NCBI GenBank assembly: GCA_036275365.1
Contig: DASUDX010000044.1
Location: 1 to 60,475, forward strand
Length of the DNA: 60,475 nt
From: DASUDX01 sp036275365
GTDB lineage: Bacteria; Pseudomonadota; Gammaproteobacteria; Nevskiales; Nevskiaceae
Reading direction: 5' to 3'
Made by a program: the position numbers and the translations under genes
In this document: in pieces, positions 1 through 8,538 of the stretch
Layout: each line of letters starts with the position of its first letter
How positions within the stretch are numbered: position 1 is the stretch's first letter
Notes under the pieces: model-generated
The model's input: the letters and a program-made list of their open reading frames with translations, nothing else
Databases searched by the model: none
What the model was told of the DNA's origin: nothing

Positions 1-896
1 GCCTGACCTACTTCGAGTTCGGCACCCTGGCCGCGCTGTGGGTGTTCCGTGCCCGTGCGGTGCAGATCCAGGTGCTGGAAGTGGGACTCGGCGGGCGGCT
101 GGATGCGGTCAATCTGATCGATGCCGACGCCGCCCTGATCACCCCGATCGGCCTCGATCACCAGGACTGGCTGGGCCCGGATCGCGAGGCCATCGGCCGC
201 GAGAAGGCCGGTGTGCTGCGCACCGCCCAGATCGCGGTCTGTGCCGATCCGGATCCGCCAGCCTCGATCCTCGCCCAGGCCCGGGCGCTGGGCTGTCCGC
301 TGCTGCGGGTGGATGATTTCGGCAGCCCGGCGTTGCACGGCCACTGGCAGTGGCGCGCTCGCCGCTGGCCGCTGCCGGCCCTGCCCGGTGCCCACCAGCG
401 GCGCAATGCCGCCGGCGTGCTGACCCTGGTCGAGGCGCTGCGGCCGCGGCTGCCGCTGGATGACGCGGCGATCGCCGAGGGCCTGCGGCAGCTGCGCCTG
501 CCCGGACGCTTTGAGCGCCGCCAGCACGCCGGCCGCCAGTGGGTGCTCGATGTCGCCCACAACGCCGAGGGTGCGCAGGTGCTGGCCGATGCGCTCGCCG
601 AGGCCGGATTGGGCACAATCCGGCTGGTGATCGGCATGCTCTCCGACAAACCGGTGGAAGCGGTGGCCCAGGCCCTGGCCCCGCAGGTGGCCGCCTGGCA
701 TTACGCCTCGCTGCCGGGCCCGCGCGGGCTGGCGGCGGCGACCCTGGCCCGCCGCTGCGCCCGCCCCGGTGCCCTGCATGCGGATGTCGAGTCGGCGCTG
801 GCGGCGGCGCTGGCAGCGTCCGCGCCGGGCCAGACCCTGCTGGTCTGCGGGTCCTTCCTCACGGTTGCGGCCGCCCAGACCTGGCTGGCCGCATGA
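1..896 (+). CDS. folC: Bifunctional folylpolyglutamate/dihydrofolate synthase, 5'-truncated by window
   Basis: Cytoplasmic ATP-dependent ligase that adds glutamate to dihydropteroate and to folates. The open frame runs into the left edge: codons from position 3 read LTYFEFGTLAAL, a family signature lying upstream of the GTG at 42, so the true start is outside the window. Visible motifs are EVGLGGRLDAVN, the LDH..WLG segment, REKAGV, and the C-terminal-domain DVAHNAEGA. The stop overlaps the ATG of the SPOR protein by 4 nt (ATGA). FolC followed by a DedD-like protein is a familiar gammaproteobacterial arrangement. The call is secure; only the N-terminus is missing. Confidence 0.95.
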   Translation, partial: LTYFEFGTLAALWVFRARAVQIQVLEVGLGGRLDAVNLIDADAALITPIGLDHQDWLGPDREAIGREKAGVLRTAQIAVCADPDPPASILAQARALGCPLLRVDDFGSPALHGHWQWRARRWPLPALPGAHQRRNAAGVLTLVEALRPRLPLDDAAIAEGLRQLRLPGRFERRQHAGRQWVLDVAHNAEGAQVLADALAEAGLGTIRLVIGMLSDKPVEAVAQALAPQVAAWHYASLPGPRGLAAATLARRCARPGALHADVESALAAALAASAPGQTLLVCGSFLTVAAAQTWLAA

Positions 897-1744
897 GCGA
901 GCTCGACACGCAGACCCTGTTGCGGCGGCTGGTCGGCGCGGCGGTGCTGCTGCTCGGCCTGCTGCTGATCGTCAGCCTGCTGCCGCCGCCCGGACCGCTG
1001 GCCCCCCAGCCCGAGGAGAGCGGCCAGATCCTGCCGGTGGACGGCCCGCTGGCCGAGGAGACGACGCTCGCCGCCGCGCCGCCTCAGCCCGCGCCCGCGC
1101 CGGACGCCGCGCCCGAGCCGCTGCCAGCGGCGCCGGATCCGCTCATCGAGGCGCCGGCACCGGAGCTCAGCGATCCCGCCCCGGCCAACGAGAATCCGCT
1201 GGCCGCCTCGGCCCGCCAGGGTCGGCAGCTGGCCACGGAGACCCGGCCCCCGCCGCCAGCCGCCAGCGCACCCGCTCCCTCCACCGCACCTGCTCCCGCG
1301 GCGGAAACCCCGGCCCGGGAGCCAGCGGCCAAACCCGCTGTCAGCGCGCCAGCCCCGGTCCAGCCCGCAGCCAGGCCGGCGCCCCCACCGCAGGCCACGC
1401 CCAAGACCGACGCCCCGGCGCCGACCCAGCCCGTCGCCAAGCCAGCCCCGGCCAAGCCAGTCCCGGCCAAGCCAGCCCCAGCCAACCCCCCCGCGCCGGC
1501 GCCGGCGGCCGAGGGTGGCATCTGGTTCGTCCAGGCTGGGGCCTATGCCGATATCGACAACGCCCGCGAGGTGCAGACGCGCGCACGCACCCTCGGGCTG
1601 TCGGCGCTGATCACCCCGGTCGATACCGCCCAGGGCGTGCGCTACCGGGTTCGCGTCGGCCCCTTCACCGCCGCCGCCCAGGCCGAGAACGCCCGCAGCC
1701 GGCTGGCCAAGGCCGGTCTGCCCGCCACCGTCACCCGTGGCTGA
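893..1744 (+). CDS. DedD-like SPOR-domain cell-division protein
   Basis: Predicted inner-membrane protein of 283 aa with an N-terminal transmembrane segment (about residues 12-30), a long Pro/Ala-rich periplasmic linker (about 35-205) and a C-terminal SPOR domain starting near WFVQAGAY and ending at the stop. SPOR domains bind denuded septal peptidoglycan, so a role at the division septum is likely. The linker contains imperfect repeats of the AKPAPAKPVPAKPAPANP type. The ATG at 893 was chosen because it overlaps the folC stop and directly precedes the membrane segment. The 3' end overlaps recJ by 8 nt. DedD is inferred from architecture and position after folC. Confidence 0.8.
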   Translation: MSELDTQTLLRRLVGAAVLLLGLLLIVSLLPPPGPLAPQPEESGQILPVDGPLAEETTLAAAPPQPAPAPDAAPEPLPAAPDPLIEAPAPELSDPAPANENPLAASARQGRQLATETRPPPPAASAPAPSTAPAPAAETPAREPAAKPAVSAPAPVQPAARPAPPPQATPKTDAPAPTQPVAKPAPAKPVPAKPAPANPPAPAPAAEGGIWFVQAGAYADIDNAREVQTRARTLGLSALITPVDTAQGVRYRVRVGPFTAAAQAENARSRLAKAGLPATVTRG

Positions 1745-3458
1745 GGCGCGGCGCCTGCGCCGGCGCCCCGCGGTGCCGGAACAGGGCCTGCCGGCGACCC
1801 TGCACCCGGTGCTGCGGCGCGTCTACGCCCAGCGCGGCCTGCGCGATGGCCGCGAGCTCCAGCTCGACCTCAGCGGCCTGCTGCCCCCGGATGGCCTGCT
1901 CGGGATCGGGGCGGCCAGCACGGCGCTGGCGGCGGCGATCCGCGAGGGCCGGCGCATCGTGCTCGCCGGGGATTACGACGCCGATGGCGCCACCGGCGTC
2001 GCGCTCGGCGTGCTCGGGCTGCGGGCCCTGGGTGCGCGCGACCCCGGCTATGTGGTGCCGGACCGGCTGACCATGGGCTATGGGCTGTCCCCGGCGCTGG
2101 TGGAGGCGGCCCTGGCGCAGGGCGCCGAGCTGGTGCTGACGGTGGACAACGGCATCGCCAGTCTCGCCGGGGTGGCGCACGCCAACGCCCGCGGCCTGCC
2201 GGTGCTGATCAGCGATCACCACCTGGCCGGCCCCGAGCTGCCGGCGGCGCTGGCCATCGTCAATCCCAACCAGCCGGGCTGCCCCTTTGCCAGCAAGCAT
2301 CTGGCCGGGGTGGGGGTGCTGTTCTACCTCCTGCTGGCCACCCGCAGCCGGCTGCGCGAGGCGGCGGACTGGTTCGGCCCGGCGCGGCCGGAGCCGAATC
2401 TCGCCGCCTTTCTCGATCTGGTGGCGCTCGGCACCGTGGCCGATCTGGTGCGGCTGGACCACAACAACCGGATCCTGGTGCAGCAGGGCCTGCTGCGGAT
2501 GCGCGCCGGCCGCCTGCGCCCGGGTCTGGCCGCCCTGCTGCAGGTGGCCGGACGCGATCCAGCCCGGCTCAGCGCGGCGGATCTCGGCTTCGTGCTCGGC
2601 CCCCGCCTCAATGCCGCCGGGCGTCTGGAGAACATCCGCCTGGGCATCGACTGCCTGCTCGGCGAGGACCCCGCCGCGGTGCTGGCCCAGGCCCGCGAGC
2701 TCGATGCCATCAACCGCAGCCGCCGCGAGCGCCAGGCGCAGATGAGCGAGGAGGCCGAGCAGCTGGCCGGGGCCCAGCCGGACGGGCAGGTCGGGCTGTG
2801 CCTGTTCCACCCGGACTGGCACGAGGGGGTGGTCGGGCTGGTGGCCTCGCGCCTGAAGGAGCGCTGGCACCGGCCGGCCGTCGCCTTCGCCCGCGCCCAG
2901 ACGCCGGGCCTGCTCAAGGGATCGGCGCGCTCGCTCGCCGGCCTGCACCTGCGCGATGCCCTGGCCGAGGTGGATGCCGCCCACCCGGGGCTGATCGAGC
3001 GCTTCGGCGGCCATGCCATGGCCGCCGGGCTGAGCCTGCCCGAGGCCCATCTGGACCGCTTCGCCGCGGCCTTCGATGCGGTCTGCCGCCGCCATCTGCG
3101 CGCGGAGGATCTGGAGCCGGCGGTGGACAGCGATGGCGAGCTCGGCAGCGCCGAGCTGACCCTGGACAGCGCCCTCGCCCTGGAACAGGCCGGTCCCTGG
3201 GGCCAGGGGTTCCCCGAGCCGGTGTTCGACGGCCGCTTCGAGGTGCTGGAGTCGCGCCGGATCGGCGCCGACGGCAGCCATGTGAAGTACCGCCTGCGCG
3301 GCCCGGGCGGGGAGGTGGAGGCGGTGGACTTCGGGGGCGCCGAGCGCCAGATCGCCCCCGGCGGCTGGCTGCGCGCCGCCTATGGGCTGTCGGTCAACCG
3401 CTGGCAGGGCCGCGAGCGCCTGGACCTGCAGCTGCGCTGGCTCAGCGCCGACGGCTGA
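1737..3458 (+). CDS. recJ: Single-stranded-DNA-specific exonuclease RecJ
   Basis: 5'-3' single-strand exonuclease acting in recombination and mismatch repair; 573 aa, a normal RecJ length. DHH phosphoesterase motifs are present: GDYDADGATG around residue 80, TVDNGI, and ISDHH around 158. The DHHA1 region carries NAAGRLEN followed by the usual RecJ C-terminal domain with GGHAMAAG. The start is GTG, overlapping the preceding SPOR gene; the reading frame begins MAEARRLRRRP. Downstream is uvrB after about 75 nt, giving a pair of DNA repair genes. All key metal-binding Asp/His residues visible in the motifs are intact. Confidence 0.96.
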   Translation: MAEARRLRRRPAVPEQGLPATLHPVLRRVYAQRGLRDGRELQLDLSGLLPPDGLLGIGAASTALAAAIREGRRIVLAGDYDADGATGVALGVLGLRALGARDPGYVVPDRLTMGYGLSPALVEAALAQGAELVLTVDNGIASLAGVAHANARGLPVLISDHHLAGPELPAALAIVNPNQPGCPFASKHLAGVGVLFYLLLATRSRLREAADWFGPARPEPNLAAFLDLVALGTVADLVRLDHNNRILVQQGLLRMRAGRLRPGLAALLQVAGRDPARLSAADLGFVLGPRLNAAGRLENIRLGIDCLLGEDPAAVLAQARELDAINRSRRERQAQMSEEAEQLAGAQPDGQVGLCLFHPDWHEGVVGLVASRLKERWHRPAVAFARAQTPGLLKGSARSLAGLHLRDALAEVDAAHPGLIERFGGHAMAAGLSLPEAHLDRFAAAFDAVCRRHLRAEDLEPAVDSDGELGSAELTLDSALALEQAGPWGQGFPEPVFDGRFEVLESRRIGADGSHVKYRLRGPGGEVEAVDFGGAERQIAPGGWLRAAYGLSVNRWQGRERLDLQLRWLSADG

Positions 3459-3532
3459 CCTGGCTTCGACCCGCCGCGCCGGGCGCCGGCTCTGAGGCAA
3501 GATGGCGGGTGGTTCCCCTGGCTTCCGCTCCC

Positions 3533-5623
3533 ATGACCGATCCCAGCGACTCCCCCAAGGTGGTGCGGCTGCGCCGCCGTTCCGAGGATCTGTTCCAGAT
3601 CGCCCGCGAGTGGCCGCCGGCCGGCGACCAGCCCACCGCCATCGCCCAGATGACCGAGAACCTGCGCGATGGCGTGGCCCACCAGACCCTGCTCGGCGTC
3701 ACCGGCTCGGGCAAGACCTACGCGATCGCCAATGTCATCCAGAGCGTCCAGCGGCCCTGCCTGATCCTGGCGCCCAACAAGACCCTGGCGGCGCAGCTCT
3801 ACGGCGAGTTCAAGGCCTTCTTCCCCAGCAACTCGGTCGAGTACTTCGTCAGCTATTACGACTACTACCAGCCCGAGGCCTATGTGCCGTCGACCGATAC
3901 CTTCATCGAGAAGGATTCCTCGATCAACGAGCACATCGAGCAGATGCGCCTGTCCGCCACCAAGGCGCTGATGGAGCGCCGTGACGCCATCATCGTCGCC
4001 AGCGTCTCGGCCATCTACGGCCTCGGGGATCCGGAGAGCTACTTCAAGATGGTGCTGCACCTGGTCAAGGGCGATCGCATCGACCAGCGCAGCCTGATCC
4101 GCCAGCTCACCGCCATGCAGTACACCCGCAACGAGATGGATCTGGCCCGCGGCACCTACCGCGTGCGCGGCGAGACGCTCGACATCCACCCGGCCGAATC
4201 CGACGACGAGGCGGTGCGGGTGGAACTGTTCGACGATGTGGTGGAATCGATCAGCGTGTTCGATCCGCTGACCGGCGAGGTGCGCCGGCGCCAGCCGCGC
4301 TACACCCTCTACCCGAAGAGCCATTATGTGACCCCGCGCGACCGCACCCTGGCGATGTTCGACCAGGTCAAGGACGAGCTGCGCGAGCGGTTGGCCTGGT
4401 TCCAGGCCCACGGCAAGCTGCTGGAAGCGCAGCGCATCGAGCAGCGCACCACCTTCGATCTGGAGATGATCCAGGAGCTCGGCTACTGCTCCGGCATCGA
4501 GAACTACAGCCGCTACCTCTCCGGCCGCGCGCCCGGCGAGCCGCCGCCCTGTCTGCTCGACTACCTGCCGCCGGATGCGATCGTGGTGATCGACGAATCC
4601 CATGTCACCGTGCCCCAGCTCGGCGGCATGTACCGCGGCGACCGCGCCCGCAAGGAAACCCTGGTGGAGTACGGCTTCCGCCTGCCCAGCGCGCTGGACA
4701 ACCGTCCGCTCAAGTTCGAGGAGTTCGAGCGGCTGGTGCCGCAGACCATCTATGTCAGCGCCACCCCGGGCCCCTACGAGCTGGAGAAGTCGGCCGGCTG
4801 CGTGGTCGAGCAGGTGGTGCGCCCCACCGGCCTGGTCGATCCCCAGGTGCTGGTGCGGCCGGCGCGCTCGCAGGTGGACGATGTGATGGGCGAGATCCGC
4901 CTGCGGGTGGAGCGCGAGGAGCGGGTGCTGGTGACCGTGCTGACCAAGCGCATGGCCGAGGACCTCACCGACTATCTGCACGAGCACGGGGTGCGGGTGC
5001 GCTATCTGCACTCGGATGTCGACACCGTCGAGCGCGCCGAGATCATCCGCGACCTGCGTCTGGGCGTGTTCGATGTGCTGGTGGGCATCAACCTGCTGCG
5101 CGAGGGCCTCGATCTGCCCGAGGTCTCGCTGGTGGCCATCCTCGATGCCGACAAGGAAGGCTTCCTGCGCAGCGACCGCTCGCTGATCCAGACCATCGGC
5201 CGCGCCGCGCGCCACCTCAGCGGCACCGCCATCCTCTACGCCGATACCGTCACCGGCTCGATGCAGCGGGCCATCGACGAGACCAACCGCCGCCGCGACA
5301 AGCAGCTGGCCTTCAATGCCGAGCACGGCATCACCCCGCGCGGGGTGAGCAAGAAGGTGGCCGATGTGATGCGGCTGGGCTACGAGCAGGCCGATGGCGA
5401 GACCCCGGCGCTGAAGGCCGCCGAGGGTCGCAAGGGCTATGGCAAGGGCCGCGCCGCGGCCGCGGCGGCCGAGAAGCTCACACCGGAGCTGATGGCCAAG
5501 AAGATCGGCAAGCTGGAGAAGGAGATGAAGCAGGCCGCGCTCAACCTCGAGTTCGAGAAGGCCGCCGGGATCCGCGACGAGATCCGCCGCCTGCGCGAGC
5601 ACGCCCTGATCCACGCCGCCTGA
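3533..5623 (+). CDS. uvrB: Excinuclease ABC subunit B
   Basis: Damage-verifying helicase-like subunit of the UvrABC nucleotide excision repair complex; 696 aa. Walker A GVTGSGKT lies at about residues 55-62, the beta-hairpin YYDYYQPEAYVP around 107, the VVIDESHVTVPQLGGM segment in the middle, motifs V/VI (GINLLREGLDLPE, QTIGRAARH) and a C-terminal UVR domain with LEFEKAAGIRDEI that contacts UvrC. The open frame extends far upstream without homology, overlapping recJ; the ATG at 3533 gives the family N-terminus. The Ala-rich stretch before the UVR domain (around residues 625-650) is a lineage-specific linker. Confidence 0.97.
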   Translation: MTDPSDSPKVVRLRRRSEDLFQIAREWPPAGDQPTAIAQMTENLRDGVAHQTLLGVTGSGKTYAIANVIQSVQRPCLILAPNKTLAAQLYGEFKAFFPSNSVEYFVSYYDYYQPEAYVPSTDTFIEKDSSINEHIEQMRLSATKALMERRDAIIVASVSAIYGLGDPESYFKMVLHLVKGDRIDQRSLIRQLTAMQYTRNEMDLARGTYRVRGETLDIHPAESDDEAVRVELFDDVVESISVFDPLTGEVRRRQPRYTLYPKSHYVTPRDRTLAMFDQVKDELRERLAWFQAHGKLLEAQRIEQRTTFDLEMIQELGYCSGIENYSRYLSGRAPGEPPPCLLDYLPPDAIVVIDESHVTVPQLGGMYRGDRARKETLVEYGFRLPSALDNRPLKFEEFERLVPQTIYVSATPGPYELEKSAGCVVEQVVRPTGLVDPQVLVRPARSQVDDVMGEIRLRVEREERVLVTVLTKRMAEDLTDYLHEHGVRVRYLHSDVDTVERAEIIRDLRLGVFDVLVGINLLREGLDLPEVSLVAILDADKEGFLRSDRSLIQTIGRAARHLSGTAILYADTVTGSMQRAIDETNRRRDKQLAFNAEHGITPRGVSKKVADVMRLGYEQADGETPALKAAEGRKGYGKGRAAAAAAEKLTPELMAKKIGKLEKEMKQAALNLEFEKAAGIRDEIRRLREHALIHAA

Positions 5624-5690
5624 GCTTGCGTCCGCCCGGGCTTGCCGGTATCGTTCGCGCCCTTGTCGGTGCCCCTCCGGGGCTTCCCGC

Positions 5691-5767
5691 AGGCGCGTAG
5701 CTCAGCTGGTTAGAGCACCACCATGACATGGTGGGGGTCGGAGGTTCGAGTCCTCTCGCGCCTACCA
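5691..5767 (+). tRNA. tRNA-Val (anticodon GAC)
   Basis: 77-nt cloverleaf. The acceptor stem pairs AGGCGCG (5691-5697) with CGCGCCT (5757-5763). The D arm starts TAGCTCAGCTGGTTAGAGC, the anticodon stem CCACC/GGTGG encloses the loop ATGACAT giving anticodon GAC, and the T arm has GGTTCGAGTCC. The CCA end is encoded (5765-5767). The overall sequence follows bacterial tRNA-Val(GAC). It lies in the uvrB to phoD-like gap, about 68 nt after uvrB. Confidence 0.96.
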
Positions 5768-5783
5768 ACTTTCCGAGTTGGTA
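5763..5783 (+). other. Inverted repeat overlapping the tRNA 3' end
   Basis: TACCAACT (5763-5770), loop TTCCG, AGTTGGTA (5776-5783) makes a perfect 8-bp hairpin that includes the encoded ACCA tail of tRNA-Val. There is no U-tract after it, so it is not a canonical intrinsic terminator; it may guide 3' trimming of the precursor or stop transcription with Rho. A second small GC hairpin (CCCGC/GCGGG) follows at about 5787-5800. Confidence 0.5.
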
Positions 5784-5810
5784 GCCCGCAGCCGCGGGTC
5801 CCGCCGGGCC

Positions 5811-7430
5811 TCAGAGCCCCGCCCGCACGCTCACATCCTCCACCAGCCGCTGGCTGCCCTCGGCCACATCGAAGGCATAGGCCAGGGTCTGCTCGGCGGT
5901 CTCGCTGCGCACCGTCGGCACCAGCCAGAACTCGGCGCGCAGGGCGCTGACGCTCAGGCGCAGGCGCAGCCAGCCATTGCGGCTGGCATCGAACAGCTTG
6001 AGGTGGGGATTGCTGGCGCGCAGGGCCTCGGAGCCACGCACGATCAGCTGCTCCACCAGCTGCTCCGGGTCTGCCGCCGGTTCCTCGTTCTCGCCGGCCG
6101 AGGAAATGCTCGGGGTCACCAGCTCCACCCCCTCGCTGCCGGCCCCGCTGAGCGGCTCGTAGGCCGCCGGATTGTTGGGATCGCGGACGAGGTCGAAGGC
6201 CATGCTGGCGTGGACATCGCCGGTGAGCACCACCAGATTGCGCAGGCCCAGGCCTTGCAGCGCATCGAGGAAGCGGTCGCGCGCCGGCTCATAGCCGTCC
6301 CACTGGTCCGGGTTGGCGTAGACGCCGCCGCCGAGCGCGCGCGGCGCACCGAGGATCTTCAGCGGCGCCATCACCACCTGGTTGCCGAGCAGGCGCCATA
6401 CCGGTGCCCGGCTGGCCAGGCTCGCCACCGCCCAGTCCTGCTGCTCGGCGCCGAGCAGCTCGCGGGCCGGATCGGCAAAGGCTCCGGTCTGGCTGAAACC
6501 CTGCTCCAGATTCGGTTCCAGCGGCTGGTCGCGGCCGATCAGACGGGTATCGAGCATGGTCAGATCACACAGCGGACCGAACGAGAACGCGCGGTGGATG
6601 CGGGCCGGCTGGGCAGGGTCCGGCGGCCGGATCGGCAGCCACTCGAAGGCGGCCTGGATGGCCGCCGCCTTGCGCAGGGCCCAGGGACCGTCTTCGCTCT
6701 CGTCGTGATTGTCGGCGCCACCGATCCATGCGCCGTCGCAGCTCTCGTGGTCGTCCCACACCCAGATCATCGGGTGCGCGGCATGCACCGCCTGCAGCTC
6801 GGCGGTCTCGCGGTAGCTGGCATAGCGGCGCCGGTAGTCGGCCAGGCCCAGGCACTCGCGCGGCGGGTCATGCGGGCGCAGGCGATCGGTGCGGCCGCCT
6901 TCGTAGATGTAGTCGCCGAGATGGATCACCGCCTGCAGGTCCTCGGCCTCGGCCACCCGCGCATAGGCGTTGTAGAGGCCGCGGGTGTAGTCCGAACAGG
7001 TGACCACGGCGAAGTCCAGGCGCTCGACCGCCGCCTGCGGCGCGGTGCGGGTGCGCCCGACCGGCGAGACCTGATCGCCGCTCCGGAAGCGGTACCAGTA
7101 GCGGGTATCCGGGCTGAGGTCGCGGAGGTCGAGCTTGACCGTGTGGTCGCGGCTGGCATCGGTGAGCGCGCTCAGGCGTCGCAGGGGTGCGCTGAAATCG
7201 GGACGGTCGGAGAGTTCCAGCGCGACCGCCACCGGCTGGGCCGGATCGTCCGGGGTGATCCGGGTCCAGACGATGACCGCCTCGGCCAGCGGGTCACCCG
7301 ATGCCACCCCGTGGAGGAAGCGACCGCCGCCGGCCGCGGCCGGGGCGCTATTGCCGCAGCCGCTGAGCAGCGGGGTCAGGCCCCCGCCGGAGAGCAGCAG
7401 CAGGCGGTGCAGGAAGTCACGACGATCCAT
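5811..7430 (-). CDS. PhoD-like alkaline phosphatase/phosphodiesterase, exported
   Basis: Metallophosphatase of the PhoD family, 539 aa, probably releasing phosphate from phosphodiesters or monoesters outside the cytoplasm. The N-terminus MDRRDFLHRL carries a twin-arginine (Tat) signal, and LLSGCG directly after resembles a lipobox, so a Tat-exported lipoprotein is possible. Family motifs visible: GVASGDP, VVTCSDY, HLGDYIYE, WDDHESCDGAW, and LTGDVHASM. It is the last gene of a minus-strand run dihydroorotase-tag-cupin-phosphatase with gaps of 8, -4 and 42 nt. Substrate is not determined by sequence. Confidence 0.88.
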   Translation of the reverse strand: MDRRDFLHRLLLLSGGGLTPLLSGCGNSAPAAAGGGRFLHGVASGDPLAEAVIVWTRITPDDPAQPVAVALELSDRPDFSAPLRRLSALTDASRDHTVKLDLRDLSPDTRYWYRFRSGDQVSPVGRTRTAPQAAVERLDFAVVTCSDYTRGLYNAYARVAEAEDLQAVIHLGDYIYEGGRTDRLRPHDPPRECLGLADYRRRYASYRETAELQAVHAAHPMIWVWDDHESCDGAWIGGADNHDESEDGPWALRKAAAIQAAFEWLPIRPPDPAQPARIHRAFSFGPLCDLTMLDTRLIGRDQPLEPNLEQGFSQTGAFADPARELLGAEQQDWAVASLASRAPVWRLLGNQVVMAPLKILGAPRALGGGVYANPDQWDGYEPARDRFLDALQGLGLRNLVVLTGDVHASMAFDLVRDPNNPAAYEPLSGAGSEGVELVTPSISSAGENEEPAADPEQLVEQLIVRGSEALRASNPHLKLFDASRNGWLRLRLSVSALRAEFWLVPTVRSETAEQTLAYAFDVAEGSQRLVEDVSVRAGL

Positions 7431-7472
7431 GGCAGGGTCCGGGTTTCACCGAGAGTGTGGCGCCGGTGGGCG

Positions 7473-7973
7473 TCAGCGTCGTGACGCCCGCCGCCGGAAG
7501 CGGCTGCCGAGCACGCCGTAGCGCATCCAGTCGCGGCATTGCGAGGCATCCCAGTCGGTCTCGGCGGGCGCCCACTCGGCGAAGCGCTTGTCCAGCGCCG
7601 CCTGGTAAGGACCCTCCTTGATCTCGAACAGCAGCGCCTCCTGATCCTCGGGCACCGCATAGCTGTGCCAGACCGCCGCCGGCACCTCGACCGCGCGCAG
7701 GCCGTCCGGCTGCAGCCGCTCCCGGGCGATCAGGGTGCCCTCGTCGTCGAAGCGCAGCAGGTCGACCGTCCCGGTGAGCAGCAGGGTCAGCTCCCAGCGC
7801 GACTGCGCCTCATGGCGATGCGGCCGCACATAGGTACGGGCGCTGAGGTGGTTGAAGAAGCGCTGCACCGGATCGACGGCCGGGTCATGCCAGTTGAGAT
7901 TCAGCCGCGCCCGTGGATGGGCGGTGGCCGCCGCGGCGAGCGCCCGCGCCGCCTCGGCATCGAAGCGCTTCAT
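7473..7973 (-). CDS. WbuC-family cupin protein
   Basis: 166-aa cupin-fold protein. The motif RPHRHEAQSRWELTLLLTG and the later VWHSYAVPEDQEALLFEIKEGPY match the WbuC cupin family, which is named from an O-antigen cluster gene but has no firmly established reaction. The ATG at 7973 overlaps the stop of tag by 4 nt, which sets the start; longer readings of this frame have no homology. No O-antigen genes are nearby, so a surface polysaccharide role is not supported here. Metal binding through the HxH pair is likely. Confidence 0.75.
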   Translation of the reverse strand: MKRFDAEAARALAAAATAHPRARLNLNWHDPAVDPVQRFFNHLSARTYVRPHRHEAQSRWELTLLLTGTVDLLRFDDEGTLIARERLQPDGLRAVEVPAAVWHSYAVPEDQEALLFEIKEGPYQAALDKRFAEWAPAETDWDASQCRDWMRYGVLGSRFRRRASRR

Positions 7974-8530
7974 GGGCGGTGATCCGGATGCCAGGGGCAG
8001 TCCTGCAGGTGGTCGCAGACCACGCCGGTGGCCTGCAGCCAGGCATAGACGATGGTGCTGCCGACGAAGGTGAAGCCGAGGGTCTGCAGCGCCTTGCTGA
8101 TCGCATCGGAGAGGGCGGTGCGCGGGGGCACTTCCTGAAGCGTGCGGGGCCGGTTGACCAGCGGCTGATCGTCCACCCAGCGCCACAGCCAGTCGCGCAG
8201 GCTGCCGTGCCCGGCACACAGGCGCTGGTAGGCCTGGGCGTTGCGTCGCACCGCGTAGACCTTGAGGCGGTTGCGGACGATGCGCGGATCGCCCAGCCGC
8301 GTCTCCAGCTCGGCATCGGTATAGGCCGCCAGCCGCGCCGGGTCGAAGCCCTCGAAGACCTGCCGGTAGCCCTCGCGCTTGTTGAGGATGGTGCTCCAGC
8401 TCAGTCCCGCCTGGGCGCCTTCCAGCAGCAGCATCTCGAACAGATGGCGCTCGTCGCGCGAGGGCCGGCCCCATTCCTCGTCGTGGTAGCGACGATAGAG
8501 ATCCGAGCTCTCGCACCAGGGGCAGCGCAT
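7970..8530 (-). CDS. tag: DNA-3-methyladenine glycosylase I
   Basis: Base-excision repair glycosylase that removes 3-methyladenine; 186 aa, the usual size. The N-terminal MRCPWC, YHDEEWGRP, and C-terminal CDHLQDCPWH supply the expected zinc ligands (Cys3, His16, His174, Cys178). The body contains QAGLSWSTILNKREGYR, typical of Tag. It begins 8 nt after the dihydroorotase stop and overlaps the cupin gene by 4 nt, so it is probably cotranscribed with them. Confidence 0.95.
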   Translation of the reverse strand: MRCPWCESSDLYRRYHDEEWGRPSRDERHLFEMLLLEGAQAGLSWSTILNKREGYRQVFEGFDPARLAAYTDAELETRLGDPRIVRNRLKVYAVRRNAQAYQRLCAGHGSLRDWLWRWVDDQPLVNRPRTLQEVPPRTALSDAISKALQTLGFTFVGSTIVYAWLQATGVVCDHLQDCPWHPDHRP

Positions 8531-8538
8531 GCCCCGGC

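Noticed and set aside
1430..1500. Tandem DNA repeat in the SPOR protein linker
   Set aside because: It is the coding consequence of Lys-Pro-Ala repeats in a flexible linker, not a separate repeat element.
3380..5614. 744-codon open frame antisense to uvrB
   Set aside because: Shadow of uvrB codon bias; no domain pattern.
5691..5767. tRNA-Val as attachment site of an integrated element
   Set aside because: No second copy of the tRNA 3' end and no integrase was seen nearby.
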